The notes under the pieces: model-generated | What the model was told of the DNA's origin: nothing | Databases searched by the model: none | What the model saw: only the letters and a program-made list of their open reading frames with translations | In this document: positions 10,669 to 20,839 of the stretch, one piece after another | Numbering within the stretch: the stretch's first letter is position 1 | Layout: every line of letters begins with the position of its first letter | Translations under genes and position numbers: made by a program | Source: Megaleporinus macrocephalus | Taxonomy: Eukaryota; Chordata; Actinopteri; Characiformes; Anostomidae | Direction of reading: 5' to 3' | Length of the DNA: 64,000 nt | Assembly: GCA_021613375.1 (NCBI GenBank) | Contig: CM038703.1 | Coordinates: 56,783,257-56,847,256 of the forward strand

Positions 10669-11003
10669 CTGGATAATTTTTCTGGTTTTAGATACTTCTT
10701 AATGTAGGGACATATAGAACTACATAAGTACAGATATTTTTATTTTATAATTACTCTCGCAGCCTATCTGTTGATTATTTTCTGTAATGTTGTTGTAATT
10801 TTTATTATGTACACAAACAGATGTCTCCATGAGCCGATGTACATATTCATCGCTGCTTTACATTTTAATTCTCTCTTTGGAACAACAGCTCTTTATCCTA
10901 AACTGCTGATTGTTTTTTTGTCTGAAAGACCAGTCACTTCTTACTCAGCCTGTCTGTTTCAGGCCTTTTGCATTTATACTTATGGAGCTGCAGAGTTTGC
11001 ACT
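10669..11003 (+). pseudogene. Odorant receptor OR2, truncated remnant
   Basis: The first third of a receptor closely related to OR3 and OR4. The start codon is CTG instead of ATG (10669-10671), and codon 13 is TAG instead of GAG (10705-10707). The frame otherwise remains open through TM1, LHEPMYIF, TM2 and the start of TM3. At about 11003, inside the TM3 codons before MAYDRY, the sequence switches to a Penelope-like retroelement. I found no remainder of the gene on the far side of the inserted DNA. Three independent lesions mean it is a firm pseudogene. Confidence 0.9.
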
Positions 11004-11520
11004 AATCCAAGATGGCTCCCACCGTGGCAGACGTCTTTGTGTGTTCCTCCGGTAGCCAACGTTAGTTATTATTTAGTTTGGCTTTAGTATTTATTTTAAA
11101 TGTACAGTAACATCCGGAACATGTAGTTACAGTAGAGAGGCACTCCTGGAGATGAACTTACCTTTAGCCTTTCTGACTTCAGCTTTCTGTTACGCTCGCA
11201 CTCCACCAGCACCGCGCAAGGCCCAGCAGTGCCGGCCTCGGGTGAGTGGCGCAGCCCTAACCCTAACCCGAAGGAAGAATACCGAAGAACACACCCCAAA
11301 CCCCAACCAAGACGCAAATTCAAGGCCAATGACACAGGAAATTATGGAAGGACAACTCCCAAATACCAAAACAAACACTACGGACACCACAGGGGAACCA
11401 ACCAAGGAAGCCCAAGTAAGGGATCCCAACCTGGCAACACCCAAAACCGTTGAGACAAGTTCCAGAGAAGAAGAACCAAAATAATTTGAAGGGGAAAACC
11501 CAATTTCTTTAGACACTGAA

Positions 11521-12090
11521 ATGAATGGAGAGGGAAGCCTGAGGCAAATTACTCATATCTCATCTTCTAACAATGCACCAGGAACCACACAGTCTACGGA
11601 CAATAAGATCCAAACTCCAGACTCCAGTTCAGATAATCTGGAGACCCAAGAAATGCCAGCCCACGGTAATCAGGACATACAACAAAAGGAACGAAAACAA
11701 AAGGATCCCGATGCAAGGGCAGGGCCAAGTAAAGGATGCCACCCTTCAAAACATTCTCAAAACAAGGGGAAAGACCGTCCACAAAAACAGTCTGACCGCT
11801 CTCAATCTACAGACACCACAAGGGGAGGGCCGCCCCATAAAAGATATCCGGTTATCTGTCTAAATTCATTACACTTCCCTCCCCTAAAAAAGAAAAAAAA
11901 ACTCACCAGTGTTCTGGATCTCCTATCCAAACCCCTAGGAATAACATGGAACAGGATATCAGGACCAAGACTACCACAGGCCAAACAGAAGAAACGGGCC
12001 AAACAGAGGAAACAAGTTTGTACACAGACCATGCACACAATGGGGACAAATATGGGAATTGGTAACTACTACCACAAAGACCAATCTTGA
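11521..12090 (+). CDS. PLE N-terminal low-complexity ORF
   Basis: A 189-codon open frame that is hydrophilic and rich in Gln, Asn, Thr, Lys and Ser, with a basic KKKKK run near the middle. There is no recognisable domain. It lies directly upstream of the GDSN block of the SGNH-like region (about 12087), so it may be the linker N-terminal to that domain; a neighbouring frame (11152-11484) reads similarly and may be the upstream part after a frameshift. It belongs to the PLE and is not a host gene. Whether it is translated is unknown. Confidence 0.4.
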   Translation: MNGEGSLRQITHISSSNNAPGTTQSTDNKIQTPDSSSDNLETQEMPAHGNQDIQQKERKQKDPDARAGPSKGCHPSKHSQNKGKDRPQKQSDRSQSTDTTRGGPPHKRYPVICLNSLHFPPLKKKKKLTSVLDLLSKPLGITWNRISGPRLPQAKQKKRAKQRKQVCTQTMHTMGTNMGIGNYYHKDQS

Positions 12091-12550
12091 TTATGGGAGA
12101 CTCAAACCTGTCTAGACATCCAGAGAGAGACAACAGTGATACAGGTAGATAGTTACCCAGGGGCACACCTATACCATGCCTTCTACATTCTAAAATATAA
12201 GACCCCGACCACGGAAAACACCTTGAGTCATTTTATCATTCGGCCTAAATAACAGGGACCAGAGTAACTTCCAAACCACAAAGAAACAACTCCAACATCT
12301 CCTGGGGGTGGCACGGGATACATTTCCAAATGTGGAAATGTACATTCCCATCATCAACTTTAACCCAAATCTACCAAAGGAAGTGAGGAATAACTTAAGG
12401 AGAATAAACAACCTCATCCAGGAAACAGGGAAAAGCATCCCAGCCATCACGAGGGAAACTTTTGCCCCAACACAGGATGGCATACACTGGACCCCAAGAA
12501 CGGCACGGAACATAAGTGACCACTGGCTTCAGTTTTTAAACTACCACTAG
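12087..12550 (+). pseudogene. SGNH/GDSL-hydrolase-like ORF of the PLE, broken
   Basis: The 5' part reads IMGDSNLSRHP, with the GDS nucleophile motif (block I of SGNH hydrolases). A different frame then gives IQVDSYPGAHLYHAFYIL. After another shift it reads FGLNNRDQ and then a clean 80-codon stretch (12308-12550), which ends with DGIHWTPRTA, the Asp-x-x-His pair of block V, followed by DHWLQFLNYH and a stop. These blocks together suggest an esterase-like fold. At least two frameshifts separate them, so the copy is dead. Some CR1-type retroposons are known to carry an esterase domain; its occurrence here next to a Penelope RT is seen directly, but its role is unknown. The RT frame opens immediately after, overlapping the end. 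Confidence 0.6.
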
Positions 12551-14735
12551 AAGGGAGTCTAAAGAGACCGGAACTTGAAAATGCCGCAATCCTTAACCTA
12601 TCGGAAACTAGGATCTTAACGCCCCCACAAATATCAATTCTCGATAAGGGACTCTCTTTTATCCCCACGTATAAAGTAAAACCTTACTCAAAAACTGAAT
12701 GGTCAAAGGATGTAACAGAATACCATCGACGACTGAAATTGGCAATATTTTTTGACAACATGGAAACAAAGACAAACAAAAATAGAATACCCTTCATACC
12801 GAAATCGAATTGGGAACCCCCATACCAAAAACTCCCGGAAACACTAAAAAACCTAATTCAACTGGACCAAGACAAGTCTGAAAGAAATTTTATACATTAT
12901 TGCCCCATTAAATCTAACATCAATCCACAAGAAGAAGAAGCCCTAAAAGCATTAATGGAAGACAAAAGTATTATCATCAAACCGGCAGACAAGGGCAATA
13001 GCACTGTCATTATGGACAAAACGCATTATATTATAGAAGCCAACAGACAACTAAGCAAAGTGGACTACTACCAAAAACTGGACAAACCTATCTACCCAGA
13101 AACGGCAGTACTGATCAGAACATACTTAGACCAATTAGTGAGTGGAGGTTTCATAAACAATAAACAACTAAAATACTTAAAAGGGGAAAGCACACCAAGA
13201 CCCCGACGATTTTATCTCCTCCCCAAAATCCATAAACCTAGGACCACATGGACATCAATTTACATGCCACCAGGGAGACCCATAGTGTCAGACTGCGGGA
13301 GTGAGAGTTACCAGACCATTTCCTGAATCCCCTATCTACCAAACACCAAAGCTACATCAAAGACACATATGACTTTGTGAACAAAGTTAAGAACATAAAG
13401 CTAAAACAGAATGCCTTCCTATTCTCAATAGACGTAAAGGATCTCTATACCAATATTGAAACACAAAGGGGTTTACAAGCAGTTAAACAAATTTTCCTAA
13501 ACAACCCGGATACCCAAAGACCTGACGAGGTCTTACTCAAATTATTAGAACTTAGTCTAACCAGAAATGATTTTGAATTTAATAAACAATTCTTTCTGCA
13601 AATAAAGGGGACCGCAATGGGGAAGAAGTTTGCCCCTGCATATGCTGATATCTACATGGCAGATTGGGAGAAAACAGCTTTGGAAAAGTGCAAAAACCTT
13701 CCAGATAGTTACTTTAGATATTTAGACGATATTTGGGGAATCTGGTCACACACAGAGGAGGAATTTCTGGATTTCCTCTCAATATTGAACTCCCACCATC
13801 CATCAATCAACATTACACACAATTGGAACAATCAACAAATTAATTTCCTTGACACAACAACCTACAAGGACCACAATTTCAACGAAACCCAGAAACTAGA
13901 GATCAAAGTTTATTTCAAAGAAACGGACACACATTCACTCCTACACAGAAGCAGTTTCCATCCTAAACATACATTCCGGGGAATAGTCAAGTCACAACTA
14001 ATTCGTTTCAACAGAATTTGTACAAAAGAAGGGGATTTTTGTACAGCTACTCAAACTTTATTTACAGCCTTAAGAAAAAGAGGATATGGAAGATCTTTCC
14101 TACGTTCCATCTTTAAAGAAGTCAAAGAATGGAAGGAACCACCAAGGACAAACAAAGAAGATATTCCAGAAAAAACCATAATCCCCCTAGTAACAAGATT
14201 CACCAACAAATCATGGAACATAACCAAGACTCTTAAAAATAATTTCACTCTGAAAATGGGACATACATCCTTGACAAACAAAATTATTTCAGCCTTCCGG
14301 AAGAACAAGAATCTAAAAGACCTTCTGGTTAAAAGCCGATTGGGTCCCAGAAAAAACACAACGCAAACAGTACAACATACAAAAGTCAAGAATTATCAAA
14401 CAAAATGTGCATATAACCTCCCCCTTAATATCCCACTGACCCGCAGCAATTGTGTGTACTTAATTCTGTGCAAAAAATGTAGAAAACAATATGTGGGGGA
14501 AACCGGAAACACAATAAAGGTTAGACTCCACTCTCATCATTATAATATCAGACATGGGAAACGGAAAACTCACTTGGTCTCACACTTCCAGAGACACGGA
14601 ATAAAGGCCTTGGTAAATAAGCCCTTAGAGCACAATCCGAATTGGACCACCAAAGAAAGGAAACAAAAGGAAAAATCCTGGATCCGGAAACTAAACACAA
14701 CTTTTCCGAATGGACTTAATGAAAAAAATGTTTAA
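12541..14735 (+). pseudogene. PLE reverse transcriptase with GIY-YIG endonuclease
   Basis: The frame is open from about 12541 to a stop at 13324-13326, then resumes in another frame to 14735, so one frameshift with a small deletion lies near 13310. Part one carries IIKPADKGNSTVIMD and LLPKIHKP. Part two carries SIDVKDLYTNI, KGTAMGKKFAPAYADIYMA and the catalytic YLDDIW, all typical of Penelope RTs. The C-terminus has VYLILCKKCRKQYVGETGN, in which VYLI and YVGET are the GIY-YIG core, with the downstream arginine (VRLHSH) and a final basic tail. RT copies RNA primed at a nick made by the endonuclease. The catalytic residues are preserved; only the frameshift clearly disables it. Confidence 0.9.
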
Positions 14736-14802
14736 TGTATAAAATGAATAAATATAGTTAATGGGGTTAGTTCATAGATAACATTTGATATAATAGGGAC
14801 AA

Positions 14803-14940
14803 TTAAGCCCTTGGAGCATAATCCTGATTGGACCACCAAAGAAAGAAATAGATCCTGGATCCATCAATTCAACACAACACTCGCCGATGGACTTAACAAA
14901 CGAGACATTTTATGTAAATAGTTCAACAAATATATATAAT
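14803..14940 (+). repeat. Second, diverged copy of the PLE 3' coding end
   Basis: About 130 bases repeat the last ~120 bases of the RT ORF (14615-14735). The block after GCCCTT(A/G)GAGCA, including ATTGGACCACCAAAGAAAG, matches with many differences, and it also ends in a stop and an AT-rich tail. So the element ends with two versions of its own 3' end, about 190 bases apart. This may come from template switching, or from insertion next to an older relative. Confidence 0.6.
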
Positions 14941-14975
14941 AAAGTTCTTGTTGGTTACATCTTGATTTAAAAAAA

Positions 14976-15215
14976 AAAAAAAAAGAAGGAGGGGGACAAG
15001 TGATGACACAGGCAGAACTCATAAGGGCAACCATACCCGGAGCTGTCCTGTAATCTGAGACCCACTACTTCTATAAAAAACTATCGAACTATACACTAAC
15101 CCTAGTCCCAAGGATAAACATAACCTAACCGAAACCCCAAAACCCACCATATACTAAATCATAACCCGAAATCCAACCCTAAAATTCAATAGTAACCCTA
15201 AACCAAATTAACCAA
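14976..15215. other. Junction between PLE and DIRS-type remnant
   Basis: No coding signal. An A-rich tail is followed by a purine-rich bit and by several degenerate CCCTAA-like words (for example at 15110 and 15176-15200). Too irregular to call telomeric repeat. Confidence 0.4.
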
Positions 15216-15811
15216 ATGCCTGCATCCTCAAGCTGCGTTTCTGGGTTCTTCAGCTTCTCACACTGGGACGACATCTCCCTATTTTATGATGATGCACTTT
15301 CAGACCCCGCCAACCCCTCCATTTTCACTGACGCCGCCCCTGCCACTGGTTTCAACGGCTACCACGGTGGCCGCTGGTTCTCTTCCACCTGGCCCCTGGA
15401 ACTTGCCTTTCTCGCTTCCAGTGATCCATCACCCTATGCGCACTTTACCCCGTTGTGGTTGCTGCCGTCCTTTGGGGTCAGGAATGGGCCCGTCGCGCCA
15501 TTACCATCCATTCCGACAACGCCACGGTCATTAACATCATAAATAAGGGACGTTCCAAATCTCTTATACTCCTGCTTTTCCTCCGCCACCTTGTCTGGCT
15601 TTCGACCATTCACCACTTCATTCTCAGAGCTTCTCACATTCCCAGCCATTTAAATCCAGTAGCTGATTCTCTTTCTCATTTTCATTTTCAGAGATTCAGG
15701 ACATTAGCACCGGCATCAGACCTGCACCCCACGCCAACGCCTTCTTATTCAGAAATCATCTTCCCCCGTTATCACAACTTCATAACCCCCTTCCCACTTC
15801 ACAGGATCTAA
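15216..15811 (+). pseudogene. DIRS/Ngaro-type RNase H domain, frameshifted
   Basis: Frame one (15216-15440) gives FTDAAPATGFNGYHGGRWFS, the first catalytic-Asp block of the RNase H of DIRS/Ngaro retrotransposons. After a shift near 15440 the frame gives VVAAVLWGQEWA, then IHSDNATVINIINKGRSKS (second Asp block) and SHIPSHLNPVADSLSHF (the last block, with N-x-x-A-D). This is the C-terminal part of the DIRS polyprotein; the RT upstream is missing. A tyrosine recombinase remnant follows on the same strand, as expected for this class. Confidence 0.8.
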
Positions 15812-16040
15812 TTCTCCACAGCTCCAAATACACTCTCAACTTACTGGTCTGGTTGGTTCTCCTTTAAACATTTCCATCTCTTCCACAGCCTCCCTTTCCC
15901 TTCCTTCAACCTACAAACCACAGCTGCCTTCTTGACTTTCTCAAACATCCATATTCTACACTCAAGGTGTATCTCGCAGCCATCAACTTCTTCCACAACT
16001 AGTATACAGTTCACCCTTACGGTCATGCTCCCATCACCAC

Positions 16041-16743
16041 ATGTCTTTCCTCCTAAGAGGAATTAGAAGAAATCAACCAGCATATCAGCCCCGGCGTTTG
16101 CCCCCCACTTCATACATCCTAGCTTGCTGCCTTTCCGCACTCTATAGAAGCCATGTTCCTCCTCGCCTTTTCGGTTTCCTCTGCTGCTCAGAATTCATTG
16201 CAGCTTCATCTACATACAATCCCATGCATCACACAAGCCTGTCAGACCTCCAAATCCTCGACTCCACCACGCTCATCTCAGTCAAACACAGTAAAACTGA
16301 CTGGCATGGCAGGACCACCCAAATCCATCTCTTTAAACTATCCTCTTTTCCCAGCTCCTACGTACCACTTCTCTATCATCGCCATACCCGTCAAACCCAA
16401 TCCGCTTCCTCCAACAACCCACTCTTCATATCCAAAGCCGGTTCCATCTACACCCACGAACATTCTCGCACTCAGCGGCTTCAACCCAACTCACTTTTCC
16501 ACGCACTCCTTCAGGATGGGCGTGGCTTCATCAGCATCACGCCAAGGAATCCCCAAATTCTCGCCAGCTGGACCTTGCAAGCCACGGATACAACCGTACC
16601 CACGCACACGACCTCTGTGCAGCCCACCAAAGCTTGGCGTCCTTCTAATTTTGGGGGCTCCATTTACACATAAACACCAAAGCCACCCAGAACTCCAGCC
16701 CAAAAATCTTTTGAGTTCGCACCCCCTCCATTTTCTCTCATAA
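16041..16743 (+). pseudogene. DIRS/Ngaro tyrosine recombinase, frameshifted
   Basis: The first frame (16041 on) gives an alpha-helical N-terminal region, then RLFGFLCCSEFIAASS (the box I area; the expected R is present, context decayed) and SVKHSKTDWHGRTTQI, which corresponds to the beta-hairpin lysine region. A shift near 16450-16480 leads to GFNPTHFSTHSFRMGVASSASRQGIP, the box II H-x-x-R core of tyrosine recombinases with its following glycine/alanine helix. The final segment with the nucleophilic tyrosine is not cleanly readable. In active elements this enzyme integrates a circular DNA copy without making target duplications. Confidence 0.75.
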
Positions 16744-16763
16744 AGCGTGGTCCATGCTGGCAT

Positions 16764-18284
16764 AATATATATTAATATGTATCTTTTAAAATATGTTTCA
16801 GGGCCATATTGGACATTTTGAGGGAAAGACTAAGGTGAAATTAATCAGTAGTTATTGGGACAGCACCACCTCCAGCAATATTTAGCCTCTTGAACAGAAA
16901 CACAACAGAAATGTGTGAACTCTATAAGTTATGGCGAGACTGATGTTGTAGTATTTAAATGTTTTAGCTGTAAATGTCTGAAAGTCAGCTGCGAACTCCA
17001 GACTGTATACGTGCAGTGTAACATTTAAATGTACTTGTGGCTTTTAAATCCTGGATTTGGATGAAGCTCATTGACCTGGATAACTCTCTGGATTGTGGCT
17101 GTTGATGGATGACACTAAAGGTAGGAGCTAAAAAACCCTCTGGTGTGTGAATCATGTCACTGTTTTAACCCTTTTGTTGCCAGATGAAGGCTAAAGCAGA
17201 GAGCTGTTGGGGCTAAACTTTGCCTGGATTATTGGCTGGTGAGTGCTTAGAGGTAGTGAGAGGAGGGTCTTGTGAATGTGGTGAGTGATATGTGAATCAT
17301 GTCGATAGTTTATTTAACCTGTATAACGAGATGCTTGATGATGTCTTGCTGGGCAACCAGTCAGTTAAACCATTATAAAGTCTAGAAGACAACTGTATGC
17401 ACTGTATGTTTTTTGTCAGCAAAACACTTAATTTGGGTTCTTGGGTTAGCTTGCTGATGGTAGCCAGAGGTTAAACTGGCAGTGACTCGTAGACAATCAA
17501 AGAGGTAATAGTAGTGCCAAAAAATAGGACTGCAGTCTTCCGTCGAACTAAAAGTCTGTGTGAGTGCAGTCCAGGGAGGGTTAAGATGAAAAGCACAGCC
17601 TACATGAGAGCAGAGTACAAGTTTGTGGCGTTAATCCTGGCAGTTTTTTGGAAGTCGCAATATGAAGGCAATAAATCCAGCAGTTATAAGCTTGGGCTGA
17701 AAGGGGGGTATGGTCGGCCAACTGGGCTTCACCAGTGAAGAAAGGGGTGATGATGGACAACCATTTTTCCTTGTCCCATATCTCTTTCCCATGCAGCTGG
17801 CCCATGTCTTTGCCCAACTATCTGGGAAAAGTGAAAGTGAAAATTTCTAAAAACAAAAAAATCTGATGTGCTTCTGATGTAGAGTGCTAGTGCACAGACT
17901 TGGTCAGTAGGTTGACATTTTCTTCTCTGACAGGAACTGGAACTGATTTGAGTAGGATGCTGGCTGTGTCATTGCAGGACTGTGGCTACTGAACAAATGT
18001 TTGTGTTCCTTACTAGTTTGGTTTGTTTCAATTGGTCTAAAGAGATGGCTAGAGAAATTGTCTTCTTCAGAGTCAAATAATTATCTTTACAGGGCAGCTA
18101 ATGCAAAATGAGATGACCGGTGCTGGCTTGTTCCTTCCATGTCCAGCAGCCAAAAAGGCAAGATACCAAAAAGGAAAAAAGGCTTCTAGATGATGAATTA
18201 CTGAAATAAATCAAACACAACAGAAAGCCATGAAACAAATCAGGGGTGACACCAAATTTATATAGTTTGCTCTCAGGAAAATAC
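16764..18284. other. Intergenic with a gypsy gag scrap
   Basis: Mostly unrecognised sequence. At about 17690-17830 the - strand reads DKEKWLSIITPFFTGEAQL, which resembles the capsid/SCAN-like segment of Gmr1-related gypsy Gag and has a close parallel at about 32870-32960. The rest shows no gene. Confidence 0.5.
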
Positions 18285-18943
18285 AGTATATTGCCAAAAG
18301 TATTCACTCACCCATTCAAATCATTGAATTCAGGTGTTCCAATCACTTCCATAGCCACAGGTGTAGACAACAAGAACTTAGGCATGCAGAGTGCTTCTAC
18401 ATACATTTGTGAAAGAATGGGTCACTCTCAGTGAATTCCAATGTGGTACCGTGATAAGAGGCCGCCTGTGCACACCTGTCCATCATGATTTTACCTCACT
18501 ACTAATCATTCCACAGTCAACTGTCAGTGGTATTATAACAAATTGGAAGAGATTGGGAACAACAGTGAGTGGAAGGCCATGTAAAATGACAGAGCAGGGT
18601 CAGTAGATGCTGAGGGGCATAGTGCACAGAGGTCACCAACTTTCTACAGAATCAATCACTACAGACCTCCAAACCATCACCAAGCAAAATGCAAAGCATT
18701 GGACGCAGTGGTGTAAAGCATGCTGCCACTGGACTCTAGAGTGGAGACGGGTTCTCTGGGGTGACAAATCATGATTCTCCATCTGGCGATCCAATGGAGG
18801 AGCCTGGCTTTGGAGGGCAGTAGTTGTCTGACTGCACTGTGCTGAGTGTAAAGTTTGGCGTAAAGGTGTGGGGTTGTTTTTTAGGATTTGGGCTCGGCCC
18901 ATTCGTTCCAGTGAAAGAAAAACTCTTTCAAGCACCTTGTGCT
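18285..18943 (+). mobile_element. Tc1/mariner remnant, 5' end and deleted transposase
   Basis: It starts with a Tc1-type terminal sequence (CAGTATATTGCCAAAAGTAT, at about 18290). Transposase sequence follows: the helix-turn-helix start around GAAAGAATGGGTCACTCTCA, the block CCACAGTCAACTGTCAGTGG, and catalytic-domain blocks around GCAGTGGTGTAAAGCATG and GTGTGGGGTTGTTTTT. Internal deletions and stops are many. The 3' third is missing, and the sequence ends abruptly where the OR3 upstream duplication begins. Common fish Tc1 type, inactive. Confidence 0.8.
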
Positions 18944-18949
18944 CTAGAT

Positions 18950-19150
18950 ATACGCGTTGGTCCATAGTAAAAGCCCATCATCAATTCCTGTGAGGTTTGT
19001 AGAGAGCAAATCTCTGGCCTCTGATCTCTCTATATTCTGAAGGACAGTAAAGAGCGTTCTGCATAGTTCTACATCACATGTCTTAAACAAAATAAATAAA
19101 AACCAAGAACAAAACAGCACCTGCATAATGAACAGGAACAAGGCCCAAAT
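18950..19150 (+). other. OR3 upstream flank, distal part
   Basis: It aligns with the OR2 flank (10380 on) and the OR4 flank (about 33460-33658): shared words include CCTGTGAGGTTTGT and ATAATGAACAGGAACAAGG. It is interrupted after CAAAT at 19146-19150 by a gypsy insertion and resumes at 20364. Confidence 0.65.
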
Positions 19151-20358
19151 TGTAAGCAAGTGCTTCACACAAAGGTATGGAGTCAAGTGCAAGTTTAATA
19201 TCCAGTTCGGCGTAGGAAATAACAATGTGAGGTCAAAAAGCCAGAAAAGCAGATCACAACAAGCAAACAAATCCAAAGGGGCAACTCCACAAGAATAGTC
19301 TTAGTTTCAGGTTGAGAAATGGGGTAAATTTTGTTCTTCTGTGGCATAATGCCAGGTAATAAGTCTATAGCACGATCACAGGGATGGTGAGGACGTTTGG
19401 AGCAGTTTGCGAGCCTGTGACCAGCACGACCACAATAGAGACAGAAGTTCTCTCTCAAGCAATGAAGCCTTTCTGTCTCTGGTAGTAACTTTCTACCCAA
19501 TTCCATGGGTTCAACTTCAGGGGTCAAGGCTGGAGTGACTGGAGTGGTTATTGATGGTCATTGTAGGCTGCCCCTCACACACCAAACTATCCAAAGCAAT
19601 TGAGGTTTGAATAAAACCTCAGATTTCAAAATGTCACTATTCTGCGTCCAGAGTGCTGAGGCCTATGCATTAGCTTTCCCAGTTAGCAAGAAGATGACAA
19701 AATGGATCTTGTCAATGTCAGTCAGGGTGATGTTCAATGAACATACTGCACGGCAATAAGAAACCCTGACAGAGAACCATCATACCTTTCCAGAAGAGCA
19801 GTGGACACAGGAGGACGCATGGTGGATGTAGTAGAGGAGCTTTGCTCAGGAGGAATGGTTGAAGTTGTTAAGGTGGAGGTTGTGCTAGACTGGTCTGAGT
19901 GGTTAAGCAATTGTTGCAACATACAGCACAGCTCCTCCAACTGATGTTCTTGCCTGTTCAGACCCTCCTCTAAACTTGCTGACTCCATGTTAAATAGTGA
20001 AGTCTTCTGTCAGGAAGTGCTTCACACAAAGGTATGGATTCAAGTGCATGGTTAATATCTAATTCGGAGTAGGAAACAACAAGCTGAGGTCAAAAAGCCA
20101 GAAAAGCATATTAGAACAGACACACAAATCCAAAGGAGCAACTCCACAAGAATAAAGAATAAAAAATATCAGAAATATAAACGCTCAGAATTGTAGAAAG
20201 AACAAACAAGACTTCACAAGGAACACGAGCAAACACCATGTGTATATATACACAAGATGGCCGACTGAAAAAGGTCATAGGGTCAAGAAACCATCTAAAA
20301 TACGGGAGACATCCACCTCCAGGGGCGGGGAGGGGAATGGTCAGTGACAGATTTTAAA
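19151..20358 (-). mobile_element. Internally deleted gypsy element with LTR remnants
   Basis: Read on the - strand: an LTR (20358 to 20015), a short leader, gag (19988 to about 19300), then a partial second LTR (19297 to 19151). The LTR pair is shown by the direct repeat 19158-19297 / 20015-20154. The 5-bp sequence CAAAT flanks the insert at 19146-19150 and 20359-20363. The OR4 paralogous flank has a single CAAAT at 33654-33658 with both flanks joined, which is the empty site. Pol and most of one LTR are deleted. The gag type suggests a sushi-ichi-like gypsy (inference). Confidence 0.8.
19195..19988 (-). pseudogene. Gypsy gag with CCHC zinc knuckle, decayed
   Basis: It starts at 19988 with MESASLEEGLNRQEHQLEEL, a coiled-coil-like N-terminus. 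This is followed by a Ser/Thr-rich linker and PPVSTALLERYDGS, the typical start of the capsid part in sushi-type gypsy Gag. The capsid middle (about 19730-19530) is frameshifted. The 3' part contains CLYCGRAGHRLANC, a CCHC zinc knuckle (C-x2-C-x4-H-x4-C) that binds nucleic acid. It then runs into LTR sequence because pol is deleted. Confidence 0.75.
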
Positions 20359-20597
20359 CAAATCAGCAACTGATAGAATGAAAAGCACAGGGAACAGACC
20401 ATAAAACAATCTGTTCATAAACTGAAGAAATACTAAATCTGTTTCCAGAACTGATTTTCACAGGACCATCTCCAGTTTATTCAATGTATCTGTATGTAGC
20501 TATTAAAGAAAAAAACATGTACCACCAAGGAATGCTGCAAAGTGTCCTCTCTTAGTCCCATGAGTATTTGCAGTTCACTAGCATTTGTTGTTTAACT

Positions 20598-20831
20598 ATT
20601 ACAAAGAAAGCGAGGGTGGACGGAGCTGGGGACTAGTCAGTAAACAATGACATGTCACTTTTTGAGAAAGTATAAATACACACTAAGTCACTTTCTTCAC
20701 CACAGCATGACTGTAAGACTACAGGTCATCATTTCTGATAATTTCTAGCAGACAATGCCTGATTGAAACGTGACCAATCCCCGATATTACGAATAAATTA
20801 AGTGTTCTCACAGATTTATGGGTCAGTTCAG
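20598..20831 (+). promoter_or_regulatory. OR3 promoter module and putative 5'UTR intron
   Basis: Forkhead-like GTAAACA at 20640-20646 and TATAAATA at 20671-20678. CAGCATGACT followed by GTAAGAC gives a possible donor at 20713; GTTCAG gives a possible acceptor ending at 20831, eight bases before the ATG. The X-box position (20598-20611, ATTACAAAGAAAGC) is degraded compared with OR1, OR4 and OR5. Confidence 0.5.
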
Positions 20832-20839
20832 GTAAACTC

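Larger units (their letters stand above)
11004..14975 (+). mobile_element. Penelope-like retroelement (PLE), nearly full length
   Basis: This element interrupts OR2. Its parts in order: a 5' region with a GATGGCTCCC-type start, an N-terminal low-complexity ORF, an SGNH-hydrolase-like ORF, and an RT-plus-GIY-YIG ORF. It ends with a short second copy of the 3' coding end and a tail with a 16-base A run (14970-14985). RT followed by a C-terminal GIY-YIG endonuclease defines endonuclease-bearing Penelope elements; the layout resembles the Neptune type of fish and amphibians (inference). Several frameshifts and stops show it is inactive, but the decay is light. No target duplication could be read, because the far side of OR2 is missing. 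Confidence 0.85.

Noticed and set aside
11250..11270. Telomere-like CCCTAA repeats near the start of the Penelope element
   Set aside because: Only about two units; together with the scattered forms at 15.1 kb they are too few and irregular to suggest telomeric targeting.
13300..13380. An intron between the two Penelope RT frames
   Set aside because: No fitting splice signals; the missing residues and frame change are explained by a small deletion.
14999..15020. A hammerhead-ribozyme-like core (GTGATGA ... GAAC) after the Penelope element
   Set aside because: Penelope elements can carry hammerhead ribozymes, but the core here deviates at the CTGATGA and GAAA positions, and I could not pair the three stems.
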